Positions 28,152 through 36,804 of a stretch of 64,000 nt of DNA are shown here, piece after piece. The notes under the pieces were generated by a model. It saw only the letters and a list, made by a program, of their open reading frames with translations. It had not been told where the DNA came from and did not search any database. This DNA is from Deinococcus peraridilitoris DSM 19664 (GTDB lineage: Bacteria > Deinococcota > Deinococci > Deinococcales > Deinococcaceae), in the NCBI RefSeq assembly GCF_000317835.1, contig NC_019793.1, positions 796,001 to 860,000 of the forward strand, given 5' to 3'. A program made the translations under genes and the position numbers. Each line of letters starts with the position of its first letter. Within the stretch, counting starts at the first letter, position 1.

Positions 28152-29354
28152 TCAGACGCGCTCGATGACGGTGGCGATGCCCTGTCCCACCCCGATGCAC
28201 ATGGTGACGAGGCCGAACTGCCCATTCGTGCGCTCCAGTTCGTGCAGCAGGCTGGTCACGAGCCGCGAACCCGAGCTGCCCAGCGCGTGCCCCAGGGCGA
28301 TGGCGCCGCCGTTGGGGTTCAGGCGAGGGTCCTGCGCGTCGATTTCCAGGTCACGCAGCACCGCGAGGCTCTGTGCGGCAAAAGCTTCGTTGAGCTCGAT
28401 GGCGTGCAAATCACCCACACGGAGCCCTACCCGCGACAAAGCCTTGCGGGAAGCGGGCACCGGGCCGATGCCCATGATGCGCGGCGGCACTCCGGCGACC
28501 GCGAAGCTGCGGACGCGCGCGCGCGGCGTCAGGCCATGCGCCTGAGCGTACTCGCGCGAGGCGAGCACCACCGCGCTCGCGCCGTCGTTGAGGGAGCTGC
28601 TGTTTCCCGCCGTGACGCTGCCGCCCTTGCGAAAGACCGGGCGCAGGCCGGAGAGGGTCTCCAGGCTGGTGTCACTGCGCGGACCCTCGTCACGCGTCAC
28701 GAGCGTGCTGCCCTTGCGGCCCTGAATCTCCATCGGAATGATCTCGCGCTCGAAATGCCCGGCTTCCTGCGCGCGCAGGGCCTTCTGGTGCGAGTGCAGT
28801 GCAAAGCGGTCCTGTTCCTCGCGCCCGATGCCGTACTCCTCGGCGAGGTTCTCGGCCGTCTCCCCCATCGCGTCGGTGCCGTACAGCTCGCGCATGCGCG
28901 GATTGACGAAGCGCCAGCCCAGGGTGGTGTCGTACACGGTCTGGTTGCCGGTCGCGTAGCCTTTTTCGGGTTTGGGCATGGCGTAGGGGGCACGGCTCAT
29001 GCTCTCGACGCCTCCGGCGACGTACAGGCGACCCTCACCGGCCAGAATGCTCTTGGCCGCGGTGTTCACGGCGTCCAGACCCGAGCCGCACAGCCGGTTG
29101 ATGGTCGCGCCCGGCACCTCGATGGGCAGACCGGCCAGCAGCAGCCCCATGCGGGCCACGTTGCGGTTGTCCTCTCCGGCCTGGTTGGCACAGCCAAAAT
29201 ACACGTCCTCGATCTCGGCAACGTTCACACCCGCGCGGGCAACGGCCTCCCGGATGGCAGCAGCGGCCAGGTCGTCCGGACGGACGCTGGAAAGGGCGCC
29301 ACCGTGCCTTCCGACGGGCGTGCGGGCGGCGGCGAGAATGACGGCTTCATGCAT
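28152..29354 (-). CDS. paaJ: Thiolase (3-oxoadipyl-CoA / acetyl-CoA acyltransferase)
   Basis: 400 residues from the ATG at 29354; the frame extension to 29438 lies inside the phosphatase gene. Thiolase landmarks are all present: nucleophile cysteine in [12 protein letters not shown] (about residue 89), NEAFAAQ (about 350), the histidine in [16 protein letters not shown] and the second cysteine in TMCIGVGQG. The context with paaH and paaABCD makes 3-oxoadipyl-CoA cleavage to acetyl-CoA and succinyl-CoA the likely job, but general beta-ketothiolase activity cannot be excluded. It overlaps the upstream phosphatase by eight bases. Confidence 0.88.
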   Translation of the reverse strand: MHEAVILAAARTPVGRHGGALSSVRPDDLAAAAIREAVARAGVNVAEIEDVYFGCANQAGEDNRNVARMGLLLAGLPIEVPGATINRLCGSGLDAVNTAAKSILAGEGRLYVAGGVESMSRAPYAMPKPEKGYATGNQTVYDTTLGWRFVNPRMRELYGTDAMGETAENLAEEYGIGREEQDRFALHSHQKALRAQEAGHFEREIIPMEIQGRKGSTLVTRDEGPRSDTSLETLSGLRPVFRKGGSVTAGNSSSLNDGASAVVLASREYAQAHGLTPRARVRSFAVAGVPPRIMGIGPVPASRKALSRVGLRVGDLHAIELNEAFAAQSLAVLRDLEIDAQDPRLNPNGGAIALGHALGSSGSRLVTSLLHELERTNGQFGLVTMCIGVGQGIATVIERV

Positions 29355-30051
29355 GGGGAACCTCGGAAAGGGGTGGGATGGTGTGCGCACTGCGCAGGTG
29401 GTCCGGACGGTCGGGCTGCAGACGTGCGTCACCCGCAAGGTGGTCGTTCACGGCCCAGGTGTGCAGGGTCGCACGCAGCGGCGAGAGGGCGTGGACGCTG
29501 AGGTGGCTATAGCCGCCCAGTGGAATGTTGGTGGAGAGGTGCTGGAGGTAGCCCTGCGGACACAGCATTGGCAGCGCACACTGATAAAGGCCGCTGTGCC
29601 CGATCAGCATGACGGTCTCTCCGCTTCGGCCAGTCAGGGCGCGCCGCAACGCCGTTTTGAAGCGCGTGGCGGCCTCCAGGTAATTCTCGCCGCCAGGGTA
29701 GCGGGTTTCAAAACGGCCCGCCCGCCAGGCCGTGACGACCTCGTTGTCACGCCGCCGACGCTCCTCCAAGCTGTAGGGCGAGCTCGGGTCTTCCAGCTCG
29801 CCAACGTCGATCTCTCGCAACTCCTCCAGGGTCTGCACTGGTAAGCCAAGCAGCTCGGCCAGTGGCTGGGCAGTCTCCTGCGCGCGCCTGAGCGGGCTGG
29901 CGAACAGGGCGTCCACAGGCGTGGCCGCAAAGTGCTGTGCCGTCTGCCGGGCCTGCAGACGACCTCGCTCGGTCAAGGGGTAATCCACCAGGCGGCAGGA
30001 CAGCTCGCGCGTGACGTTGGCGCGGTTCTCGCCGTGCCGCACAAGATACAC
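29347..30051 (-). CDS. Histidine phosphatase family protein
   Basis: About 234 residues if the GTG at 30051 is used (YLVRHGEN); a CTG at 30060 directly over the paaH stop would add three residues. The catalytic RHG motif is in YLVRHGENRANV, with the second set in SPLRRAQET and the proton donor glutamate in GGENYLEAA, then LIGHSG. It is a phosphoglycerate-mutase-like phosphatase. It overlaps both paaH upstream and the thiolase downstream, so it is expressed with CoA-catabolic enzymes although its substrate is unknown. Confidence 0.85.
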   Translation of the reverse strand: MYLVRHGENRANVTRELSCRLVDYPLTERGRLQARQTAQHFAATPVDALFASPLRRAQETAQPLAELLGLPVQTLEELREIDVGELEDPSSPYSLEERRRRDNEVVTAWRAGRFETRYPGGENYLEAATRFKTALRRALTGRSGETVMLIGHSGLYQCALPMLCPQGYLQHLSTNIPLGGYSHLSVHALSPLRATLHTWAVNDHLAGDARLQPDRPDHLRSAHTIPPLSEVPHA

Positions 30052-30056
30052 AGTGT

Positions 30057-31655
30057 TCAGAAGGTGTCCTTCCCGGCCAGCACCATGCGGCGCAGCAGGG
30101 GGTGCGGACGGTAACGGTCGTCGCCCGTTTCGCGCTGCAGGGCTTCCAGAATGCTCAGCACCGCGCGCAAACCGATCAGCTGCGCCCATTCCAGGGGGCC
30201 GCGTGGATAATTGGTGCCAAGCTTCATGGCGGTATCAATGGTGGTCTGGTCGGCCACGCCCTCGGCCAGGGCGCTGAATGCTTCGTTCGCCAGCATCGCG
30301 ACCGTTCTGGCCGCGATGCCTCCCGGCGTCTCTCCCACCATCTGAACGGACAGACCGGCGGCGGCGAAGAGGGTCTCGGTGTCCTGGGCAAGGCCCGGCT
30401 CGCTTTGCAGGGCAGGCATGATCTCGATCACGCTTTTGTCGCCCAGCGGCGACAGGCACGAAAAGCCCACTACCCGCTCGGGAAACGGGTAACGGGCGGC
30501 CAGCGCCGTGGCGGAGCCCGCGTAGGCCAGCGACAGCACCCTGGAGCGTGGTGTCAGGCCAACAATGGCCGCGACCGAAGAAACCGTCTCGCTGCAGTCG
30601 ATGACCCAGTCCGCTTCGGAGGCCAAAGCCCGTTCGTAGCCGGAGAGCAGTTCCTCCAGCGCCTCACGCAGGCGGCCTCCCCCGCTCAGGTGCAGCCTGA
30701 CCTGGGGACGCTGCGGGATAGACGAGGACGACGGTTCCGACTGGGGCGCGGCCTGGGACGCGGAGTGGTCATAGAAGCCCTGCCCGGTCTTGCGTCCCAG
30801 GCGGCCACCGGCGACCATGCGGGCCTGCAGCGGGTGCGGGCGGTAGCGCGGATCGTGAAAGAACGCCTCGTACACGCTGACGGTCGAGGCGAAGTTGATG
30901 TCCAGGCCGATCAGGTCCATCAGCTCGAAGGGCCCCATGCGGAAGCCCGCGCCGCGCATCACCGCGTCGATTTCTGCATAGGATGCCACTCCCTCGGCGG
31001 CCAGCCGCAGGCCCTCGCCGTAAAACGGGCGCGCCACGCGGTTCACGATGAAGCCGGGCGTATCGTCACACAGCACCGGGGTCTTGCCGAGGTCACGGGC
31101 GAGCTCCATGATGGCCTCGACCGTCCGGGCCGAGGTGTCCTGCCCCCGCACGACTTCCACGAGCGGCAGAATCTGCGCCGGATTGAAAAAGTGCATTCCG
31201 ACCACCCGCGCGCGGTCCCCCACCGAGGAGGCAATGGCGCTCACCAGCAGGGTGCTGGTATTCGTGGCCAGGATGGCCTGCGGACAGAGCGTTTCGAGCT
31301 CGGCGAAAAGCTTCTGCTTGAGATCCAGGCGTTCGGGGGCGGCCTCGATCACCACGTCGGCGCCGCCCAGCCCGGCCAGGTCGGTGGTCCCGAGTAGGTG
31401 GGCCAGCAGGGTGTCGGGGCTGTCTTGCAGCTTGCCCCGGGCCTGCAGCTTTTCCAGGCTGCGGGCGATGGCGTGCTGGGCGCGGGCGAGCTGCTCGGCG
31501 TTCAGGTCGTACAGGGCGACACGGTATCCGCGCGTCAGGGCCAGTTCCGCGATGCCGGCGCCCATGGTACCCGCACCGATCACCCCGATGGCCCGGGGCT
31601 TGCCGGCAGTAATCGTCGCTCCACCGAGGGCGGCTTCATACGGGCCTGCGTTCAT
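30057..31655 (-). CDS. paaH: 3-hydroxyacyl-CoA dehydrogenase (PaaH-like)
   Basis: 532 residues. The NAD-binding loop is GVIGAGTMGAGIAELAL (about residues 23-39). Catalytic His and Glu are in VVGMHFFNPAQILPLVEVV, followed by DDTPGFIVNRVARPF and the first C-terminal dimer domain ending MVAGGRLGRKTGQGFYDH. A linker of polar residues leads to a second, divergent 3HCDH domain (about 330-532, ending LLRRMVLAGKDTF). This two-module plan is that of PaaH-type 3-hydroxyadipyl-CoA dehydrogenases. First gene of the minus-strand operon, divergent from the TetR regulator and sharing the control region at about 31796-31812. Confidence 0.9.
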   Translation of the reverse strand: MNAGPYEAALGGATITAGKPRAIGVIGAGTMGAGIAELALTRGYRVALYDLNAEQLARAQHAIARSLEKLQARGKLQDSPDTLLAHLLGTTDLAGLGGADVVIEAAPERLDLKQKLFAELETLCPQAILATNTSTLLVSAIASSVGDRARVVGMHFFNPAQILPLVEVVRGQDTSARTVEAIMELARDLGKTPVLCDDTPGFIVNRVARPFYGEGLRLAAEGVASYAEIDAVMRGAGFRMGPFELMDLIGLDINFASTVSVYEAFFHDPRYRPHPLQARMVAGGRLGRKTGQGFYDHSASQAAPQSEPSSSSIPQRPQVRLHLSGGGRLREALEELLSGYERALASEADWVIDCSETVSSVAAIVGLTPRSRVLSLAYAGSATALAARYPFPERVVGFSCLSPLGDKSVIEIMPALQSEPGLAQDTETLFAAAGLSVQMVGETPGGIAARTVAMLANEAFSALAEGVADQTTIDTAMKLGTNYPRGPLEWAQLIGLRAVLSILEALQRETGDDRYRPHPLLRRMVLAGKDTF

Positions 31656-31732
31656 TCCGTTTCACCTCGGAACAGCACCGAGCCACAACTCCATTCCCGC
31701 AAGCTCGTCGTCTTTTGCACTCGCTTCGCTCG

Positions 31733-31766
31733 GCGTTCAGAAGTTCCTTCGGAACCTTCTGAACGC
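31733..31766. repeat. Near-perfect hairpin, possible REP-like element
   Basis: GCGTTCAGAAGTTCC (31733-31747) pairs with GGAACCTTCTGAACGC (31751-31766) with one unpaired base and a three-base loop. CTCGCTTCGCTCG lies just before. It sits in the leader between paaH and its likely promoter, and is not a T-tailed terminator. Confidence 0.5.
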
Positions 31767-31798
31767 GAAAGGGCATGAGAAGTCATTTGGGGCTCACT

Positions 31799-31812
31799 AT
31801 AACAACCGTTTG
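31799..31812. promoter_or_regulatory. Candidate PaaR half-degenerate operator between paaH and paaR
   Basis: ATAACAACCGTTTG matches CNAACGNNCGTTNG at all but two fixed positions (1 and 6). It overlaps a minus-strand TATAGT (31796-31801) and lies about 72 bases before the -10-like box of the regulator, a good place to control both arms. Confidence 0.4.
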
Positions 31813-31883
31813 CTTGTGCCGTGCCACCCCTCCCTTCAGCGCGGATATGGACGGGCGGCAACCTGCCCAGGGTTGGGGCTTGC

Positions 31884-31889
31884 TAGCAT
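31884..31889 (+). promoter_or_regulatory. Leaderless -10-like box of the TetR regulator
   Basis: TAGCAT lies 8 bases before the ATG at 31898, in the same form as other leaderless starts of this window. Confidence 0.35.
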
Positions 31890-31897
31890 GAACGCGC

Positions 31898-32485
31898 ATG
31901 AGCGTCCCTGCAGACCGCAAAGAACAGATCTACCGGGCCGCCGCGCGCCTGTTTTCCGAGGAAGGCTACCGCGCGACGTCCATGCGTGACATCGCGGGCG
32001 CGCTCGACATGAAGGCCGGCAGCCTGTACTCGCACATTCGCGGCAAGGAAGACCTGCTGTGGGAAATCGTGAGCCGCGTGGCCGACGAATTCGACGCGGC
32101 CCTGGCCGAAGTGCGCGGGGCGCCCCTCGCCCCGGCGGCCAAACTTCGCCGTGCACTGGAGGCCTACACGGCGGTGGTGGCGCGCAACCTGGAATTCGCG
32201 ACGGTGCTGTTTCAGGACTGGCGGCACCTGCCCGCCGACCGCCGCGCGGCGATCGCCCTGCGGCGGGACGCGGTCGAGGGCGTCTTTCGCGAGATCGTGG
32301 CGCAGGGCGTGCAGGCTGGGGTCTTCGACCCCTCCCTGAACGTCAAGCTGACGACAGTGCTGGCCCTTTCAGGTGCCAACTGGCTGCCCAACTGGTACCG
32401 TCCTCAGGGCGCGCTGAGCCCCACCGAGGTGGCCGACGCCTTTGCCGACCTGCTGCTGCGTGGGGTGGAGCGGCGCGAGGAATAG
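31898..32485 (+). CDS. TetR/AcrR-family regulator, probable PaaR
   Basis: 195 residues. The N-terminal helix-turn-helix reads TSMRDIAGALDMKAGSLYSHIRGKEDLLWEIV (about residues 27-58), the well-conserved TetR form. The C-terminal ligand domain ends with NLKVTT-like and FADLLLRGVERREE helices. It lies between the divergent catabolic operons, directly before paaA. By analogy with Thermus PaaR it may release DNA on binding phenylacetyl-CoA; the effector is inferred, not seen. Its likely sites are the palindromes at 31799, 32582 and possibly 16677. Confidence 0.85.
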   Translation: MSVPADRKEQIYRAAARLFSEEGYRATSMRDIAGALDMKAGSLYSHIRGKEDLLWEIVSRVADEFDAALAEVRGAPLAPAAKLRRALEAYTAVVARNLEFATVLFQDWRHLPADRRAAIALRRDAVEGVFREIVAQGVQAGVFDPSLNVKLTTVLALSGANWLPNWYRPQGALSPTEVADAFADLLLRGVERREE

Positions 32486-32548
32486 GCGCCGCCTCGAAAG
32501 ACGCCACAAAACCGTGAGCTAAACGCGCTGCAGCGTGATTCTGGCGCG

Positions 32549-32578
32549 TTGACGCTATACGTGCGGGTGGGTTACACT
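32549..32578 (+). promoter_or_regulatory. Sigma70-type promoter of paaABCD
   Basis: TTGACG (32549-32554) and TACACT (32573-32578) are 18 bases apart, the best canonical promoter in the window. The predicted start falls inside the inverted repeat that follows. Confidence 0.75.
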
Positions 32579-32581
32579 GAA

Positions 32582-32597
32582 CCTAACTAATGTTAGG
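32582..32597. promoter_or_regulatory. Operator of paaABCD
   Basis: CCTAAC-TAAT-GTTAGG is a perfect 6-4-6 inverted repeat starting 3 bases after the -10 box. Its core CTAACTAATGTTAG fits CNAACGNNCGTTNG except for a symmetrical pair of changes (positions 6 and 9). A repressor bound here would cover the transcription start. The neighbouring TetR protein is the natural candidate. Confidence 0.7.
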
Positions 32598-32642
32598 AAG
32601 CAGACCCTACCACGCCCTGCCCGACCTGCAAGGAGAACGCGC

Positions 32643-33593
32643 ATGACCACGGCCGACCTGACCGAGCAGCAGCACCTCGAAGCCTTCGAGGCCCGCATTC
32701 AGCGCGGCGAAAAGATCGAAGCCGGCGACTGGATGCCAGACGAGTACCGCCGCCAGCTGATCCGCATGATCTCGCAGCACGCCCACAGCGAGTACGTCGG
32801 CATGCTGCCCGAAGGGGCCTGGATCACCCGCGCGCCCAGCCTCAAGCGCAAGATGATCCTGATTGCCAAGGTGCAGGACGAGGCCGGGCACGGCCAGTAC
32901 CTCTATCACGCCGCTGAAACCCTCGGCGCCACCCGCGAGGAAATGAACGATGCCCTGCTGAGCGGCAGGGCCAAGTATTCCAGCATCTTCAACTACCCCA
33001 GCCTCACCTGGGCTGACGTCGGCATGATCGGCTGGCTGGTCGACGGCGCGGCCATCAAGAACCAGACCATGCTGGCAGGCTGCTCGTACGGTCCCTACTC
33101 GCGCGCCATGGTCCGCATCTGCAGCGAGGAGACCTTTCATCACAAGCAGGGCAAGGAAATGGTCATCCAGTACGCGCGCGGCAGCGAGAAACAGCGTCAG
33201 ATGGCCCAGGACGCCCTGAACCGCTGGTGGTGGCCCAGCCTGATGATGCTCGGCCCGCACGACGCCGACTCTCCCAACAGCGGTGTGCTGAGCCGCTGGG
33301 GCGTGAAGCTCAAGAGCAATGACGAGGTTCGCCAGGAGTTTATCAACGAGCACGTACCGGAGCTGCTCGAAGCGGGCCTGACCATTCCCGATCCCGACCT
33401 GCACCAGGATGAGAGCGGCAACTGGATTCACGGCCCCATCGACTGGAACGAGTTCTGGAATGTCGTGAAGGGAAACGGCCCCCTCAACAAGGAGCGCCTG
33501 GGTGCCCGCCAGAAGGCCCACGACGAGGGCGCCTGGGTGCGCGAAGCCATGCAGGCGTATGCCGAGCGTCAGCTCGCGCAGGCCGCCGACTGA
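32643..33593 (+). CDS. paaA: Phenylacetyl-CoA epoxidase catalytic subunit PaaA
   Basis: 316 residues, close to the usual length, with AAGGAGA upstream. Ferritin-like diiron fold: the first ExxH is in [15 protein letters not shown] (about residues 78-92) and the second in [14 protein letters not shown] (about 160-173). Other PaaA sequence includes [25 protein letters not shown] and [11 protein letters not shown]. With PaaB, C and the reductase PaaE it adds oxygen to the ring of phenylacetyl-CoA. First gene of paaABCD behind a strong promoter with operator. Confidence 0.96.
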   Translation: MTTADLTEQQHLEAFEARIQRGEKIEAGDWMPDEYRRQLIRMISQHAHSEYVGMLPEGAWITRAPSLKRKMILIAKVQDEAGHGQYLYHAAETLGATREEMNDALLSGRAKYSSIFNYPSLTWADVGMIGWLVDGAAIKNQTMLAGCSYGPYSRAMVRICSEETFHHKQGKEMVIQYARGSEKQRQMAQDALNRWWWPSLMMLGPHDADSPNSGVLSRWGVKLKSNDEVRQEFINEHVPELLEAGLTIPDPDLHQDESGNWIHGPIDWNEFWNVVKGNGPLNKERLGARQKAHDEGAWVREAMQAYAERQLAQAAD

Positions 33594-33603
33594 GGTGACG
33601 GAC

Positions 33604-34176
33604 ATGGACACCCAATGGCCCCGCTGGGAAGTTTTCAAACAGGACACCCCGGGTAAACCCCACCAGGCGGTCGGCAGCGTTCACGCCGTGGATCCGCAGC
33701 ACGCGCTGGTGACCGCACGGACCGTCTTCGTGCGCCGCCCCAGCGCCGTCTCACTGTGGGTGGTGCGTGCCGACGACATTTTCTCGCGCACCGCGGAGGA
33801 ACTGGCAGCCGAGGAGTTGGCGCGGGACACCGGCGCGCCCGAAGAGACGCCGGGCGAGGCGGGCACCTTTCTGGTCTTTCGCAAAACCAGTCACAAGCGC
33901 AGCATGACCTTCGTGGATTATGCGGGTGAACTGCAGGCCACCTCGCCCGCACAGGCCCTCGGCCTGGCACGCGAACAGTTTCAGGAGCTGCCCGTACTGG
34001 TCTGGTGGATTATTCCCGAACAGGCCATCAGCCGCAGTGGTGACGATCCGGACACCATCGACAGCTGGTTCGCCCCCGCCAGGGACAAGACGTACCGCCA
34101 GCAGTCCTTTTACGGGGTCGTCGGCTCGCACGCCAGCAAGCACAAGCCCCCCCGCACGCCCGGAGGCGAGCAATGA
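33604..34176 (+). CDS. paaB: Phenylacetyl-CoA epoxidase subunit PaaB, double-length
   Basis: 190 residues from the ATG at 33604, twice the roughly 95 residues of enterobacterial PaaB. Residues 1-65 are clear PaaB ([42 protein letters not shown]). Residues about 95-155 repeat the plan: [35 protein letters not shown] and [10 protein letters not shown]. The two look like tandem PaaB-fold units. PaaB bridges the PaaAC cores in the complex. It ends by overlapping paaC (ATGA). Confidence 0.92.
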   Translation: MDTQWPRWEVFKQDTPGKPHQAVGSVHAVDPQHALVTARTVFVRRPSAVSLWVVRADDIFSRTAEELAAEELARDTGAPEETPGEAGTFLVFRKTSHKRSMTFVDYAGELQATSPAQALGLAREQFQELPVLVWWIIPEQAISRSGDDPDTIDSWFAPARDKTYRQQSFYGVVGSHASKHKPPRTPGGEQ

Positions 34177-34952
34177 CGCAGACAGACATCCTGCAGCTTG
34201 GCAGCGAACTGCGCACCGCGCTGATCCTGAAGCTCACCGCCCTGGCCGACGACGAGCTGATCCTTTCGCACCGCAACAGCGAATGGGTCGGCCACGCGCC
34301 CATCCTGGAAGAGGACATTGCCCTGGCAAACCTCGTGCAGGACGAATTGGGCCACGCCCAGGTGTGGCTCTCGCTGCGCGCAGAGCTCGACGGCAGCGAC
34401 CCCGACGCGCTGGCCTACGGGCGCGGCGCAGGCGAATACCGCTGCGCCCAGCTGGTCGAATTGCCCCGTGGCGACTGGGCCTTCACGCTGCTGCGGCAGT
34501 TTCTGTTCGACGCCTACGAGCTGGTGTGGCTTGGCGCGGCCCGTGAAAGCACCTACACGCCGCTTTCGCAGGCCGTACAGAAGATCATCCGCGAGGAACG
34601 CTTTCACCTCCAGCACACCCGGCTCTGGGTTGAGCGCCTTGGGCTCGGGACCGAGGAATCACGGCGCCGGACCCAGAACGCGCTGAACGAACTGTGGCCG
34701 CTCTGCCCACAGCTGTTTGCGCTCCTCCCTGGCGAGGACGGGCTGGTGAAGGCCGGCGTGCTGCCCTCTCCCGAGTCCCTGTTCGGCCAGTGGCAGCCGC
34801 TCGTCGCCGCACACTTGGAGGGCTGCGGCCTGACCCTGCCGACGGTGGGCGCGCGTGAATGGTCCAGAGAGCGGCACACCGAGCACCTCGCGCCCATGCT
34901 GGCCGAGATGCAGGAAGTCGCGCGCTGGGATCCCTCGGCCAGCGAGTGGTGA
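34173..34952 (+). CDS. paaC: Phenylacetyl-CoA epoxidase structural subunit PaaC
   Basis: 259 residues, overlapping paaB by four bases. Ferritin-like fold with ExxH in [17 protein letters not shown] and [18 protein letters not shown]. Typical PaaC sequence is [29 protein letters not shown]. PaaC pairs with PaaA to form the enzyme core; in E. coli its site is empty of iron. It is followed closely by paaD. Confidence 0.95.
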   Translation: MTQTDILQLGSELRTALILKLTALADDELILSHRNSEWVGHAPILEEDIALANLVQDELGHAQVWLSLRAELDGSDPDALAYGRGAGEYRCAQLVELPRGDWAFTLLRQFLFDAYELVWLGAARESTYTPLSQAVQKIIREERFHLQHTRLWVERLGLGTEESRRRTQNALNELWPLCPQLFALLPGEDGLVKAGVLPSPESLFGQWQPLVAAHLEGCGLTLPTVGAREWSRERHTEHLAPMLAEMQEVARWDPSASEW

Positions 34953-34960
34953 GTGGGGAC

Positions 34961-35461
34961 ATGATCGAGAGGCCCACTGTTCTCCCTTCGGAAGCCGAGG
35001 TATGGGCGGCCCTCTCCAGGGTTCCCGATCCGGAAATTCCGGTCGTGAACATCGTGGAGATGGGCATCGTGCGCGAGGTGCAGCTCGACGGGGCGCGGGC
35101 CACCGTGCGCATGACCCCGACCTTCTCGGCCTGTCCGGCGCTGCACGTCATCCGCGAGGACATCGCCCGTGCCGTTCGGTCGCTGGGACTGCAAGTGCAG
35201 GTAGACACGGTCATGTTTCCGCCCTGGACCACCGACTGGATCACCGAGGAAGCGCGCACCAAGCTGTCGGTCTACGGCATTGCCCCGCCGGGCGCCAGTG
35301 ACGACGGGGCACTTTTGCAGCTGCAAAGCGACGCGACGCGCTGCCCGCGGTGCGGCTCGTTTGATACCCGTATCAAAAACACCTTTGGTCCCACGCTCTG
35401 CAAGACCATTCACGTCTGTGGCGCCTGCCGGGAGCCCTTCGAGGCCTTCAAGACGGTATAA
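34961..35461 (+). CDS. paaD: Phenylacetate iron-sulfur assembly factor PaaD
   Basis: 166 residues from the ATG at 34961, eight bases after paaC. An N-terminal MIP18/DUF59 domain (RVPDPEIPVVNIVEMGIVREV, MTPTFSACPALHVIREDI) is joined to a C-terminal metal-binding part with CPRCGS, then THVC-like IHVCGACREPFEAFK. PaaD is thought to mature the PaaE iron-sulfur reductase or the diiron core. No paaE follows; the next gene is on the other strand, so the reductase must be encoded elsewhere. Confidence 0.94.
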   Translation: MIERPTVLPSEAEVWAALSRVPDPEIPVVNIVEMGIVREVQLDGARATVRMTPTFSACPALHVIREDIARAVRSLGLQVQVDTVMFPPWTTDWITEEARTKLSVYGIAPPGASDDGALLQLQSDATRCPRCGSFDTRIKNTFGPTLCKTIHVCGACREPFEAFKTV

Positions 35462-35486
35462 AACAGGGTTTCCACGTCCCACTGCT

Positions 35487-36701
35487 TCAGTCCGCCACGC
35501 CGACCTGCGCCGTGCGGACCGACTCTCCCAGCGTGCGGTAGAGCCCCAGGGCCGTGACCAGGCCGATCAGCCCGAAACTGAGCCACGGCAGGGCGGGCAG
35601 GCCGGTTGCCTGTCCCCAGTCGTACAGCGCGCCGCCGATGGCGTTCCCGACGCCGCCGCCCACGCCAAGGGACAGGGCGCCGAAGCCGAAATAGGCTCCA
35701 TACAGCCCTTTTTTCGCGAGGCTGGCCGTCAGGGCCTGCTGGGTCGGAAAGACCAGCATCCCACCGAGGCTGAACAGTGCCACGCAGGCCAGCAGGCCCG
35801 CGAACGTCTGGGTCGTCGCCATGGCCCCCAGGCCGAGCGCACTGAGCATCACGCCGCCCACCAGAATGCGCCGGGGCGAAAAGCGGCGCTCGGCGAGGCG
35901 CAGCAGCGGGTACTGCAGCGCCACCGCCAGGCCGGCGCTGACTCCGTACACCCAGCCCACCGCCCCCTCGCCGTGCAGCGCCGTCGCGCGCAGGGCCACC
36001 GCCACGTTGAGCTGGCTGGACAGCAGGAAGTAACCGCTCACCAGCGTCGTGAACAGCACGAAGCGGCGGTCGCGGGCCACCACCCCCAGGCCCGAAAGTC
36101 CGGCGGCCTTGCCAGGAGCGGCCCCCAGCCGCGGCAGGCTCAGGGCAACCACCACAAAGGCCACCAGATATACCGACCCCGACACCAGCGCCAGCGTCCG
36201 AAAGTCGATGCTCAGCAGCAGCGCACCGATCAGGGGACCGACCACCATGCCCAGGTTGCCGAATACACCCATCAGCGAAAAGACCCGTGAACGGTTGGTG
36301 CTGTTCGTCAGTGCTGTCACCGCGGCGTTCTTGGGCGCGTCGAACAGCGCGCCGCCCAGGCCCGCCAGCACCGAGGCGGCCATCAGGGTCCAGAAGGTGT
36401 CCGCCCAGCCCATGGCCGCGAACCCCAGTGCGCGAACCACCAGGCCCGCCAGAATCAGGTTGCGGGCGCCCATGCGGTCGGCGAGCGCTCCTCCGAAAAC
36501 GGTCAGGCCCTGCTGAATGATCTGCCGCACGGCCAACACCGCGCCGATCAAGGCGGCCGCCCAGCCCAGGTTGGCGACGTAGTGCACGCTGAGCAGCGGC
36601 ACGATCAGGAAAAATCCGCCCCACATCAGGAAATTCGAGGCTATCAGGGCCGCGATGGCCCGGATGTTCGGGGGAGCGGCGGGGGCGGGCGAGACAGGCA
36701 C
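35487..36701 (-). CDS. Major facilitator superfamily transporter
   Basis: 404 residues with 12 predicted membrane helices. The motif between helices 2 and 3 is GGALADRMGARNLILAG (about residues 71-87), the MFS motif A form, and a second weaker copy is RLAERRFSPRRILVGG in the second half. It resembles drug/metabolite exporters (YfcJ/MdtH-like), but no substrate can be read. It is convergent with paaD, 25 bases away, and may not belong to the catabolic cluster. Confidence 0.88.
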   Translation of the reverse strand: MPVSPAPAAPPNIRAIAALIASNFLMWGGFFLIVPLLSVHYVANLGWAAALIGAVLAVRQIIQQGLTVFGGALADRMGARNLILAGLVVRALGFAAMGWADTFWTLMAASVLAGLGGALFDAPKNAAVTALTNSTNRSRVFSLMGVFGNLGMVVGPLIGALLLSIDFRTLALVSGSVYLVAFVVVALSLPRLGAAPGKAAGLSGLGVVARDRRFVLFTTLVSGYFLLSSQLNVAVALRATALHGEGAVGWVYGVSAGLAVALQYPLLRLAERRFSPRRILVGGVMLSALGLGAMATTQTFAGLLACVALFSLGGMLVFPTQQALTASLAKKGLYGAYFGFGALSLGVGGGVGNAIGGALYDWGQATGLPALPWLSFGLIGLVTALGLYRTLGESVRTAQVGVAD

Positions 36702-36793
36702 GATCAGGAGTCTACGCCTGCTTCCTCGGCGGAAATGAAAGGGGGCGCGCCGTGACGGCCCGGCTAGGGTGAGCGCTTCCGGTCATTCGGAGC

Positions 36794-36799
36794 TAAGCT
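36794..36799 (+). promoter_or_regulatory. Leaderless -10-like box of the MBL-fold hydrolase
   Basis: TAAGCT lies 5 bases before the ATG at 36805 and supports that start over the GTG at 36769, which is upstream of the box. Confidence 0.35.
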
Positions 36800-36804
36800 T
36801 CGCT

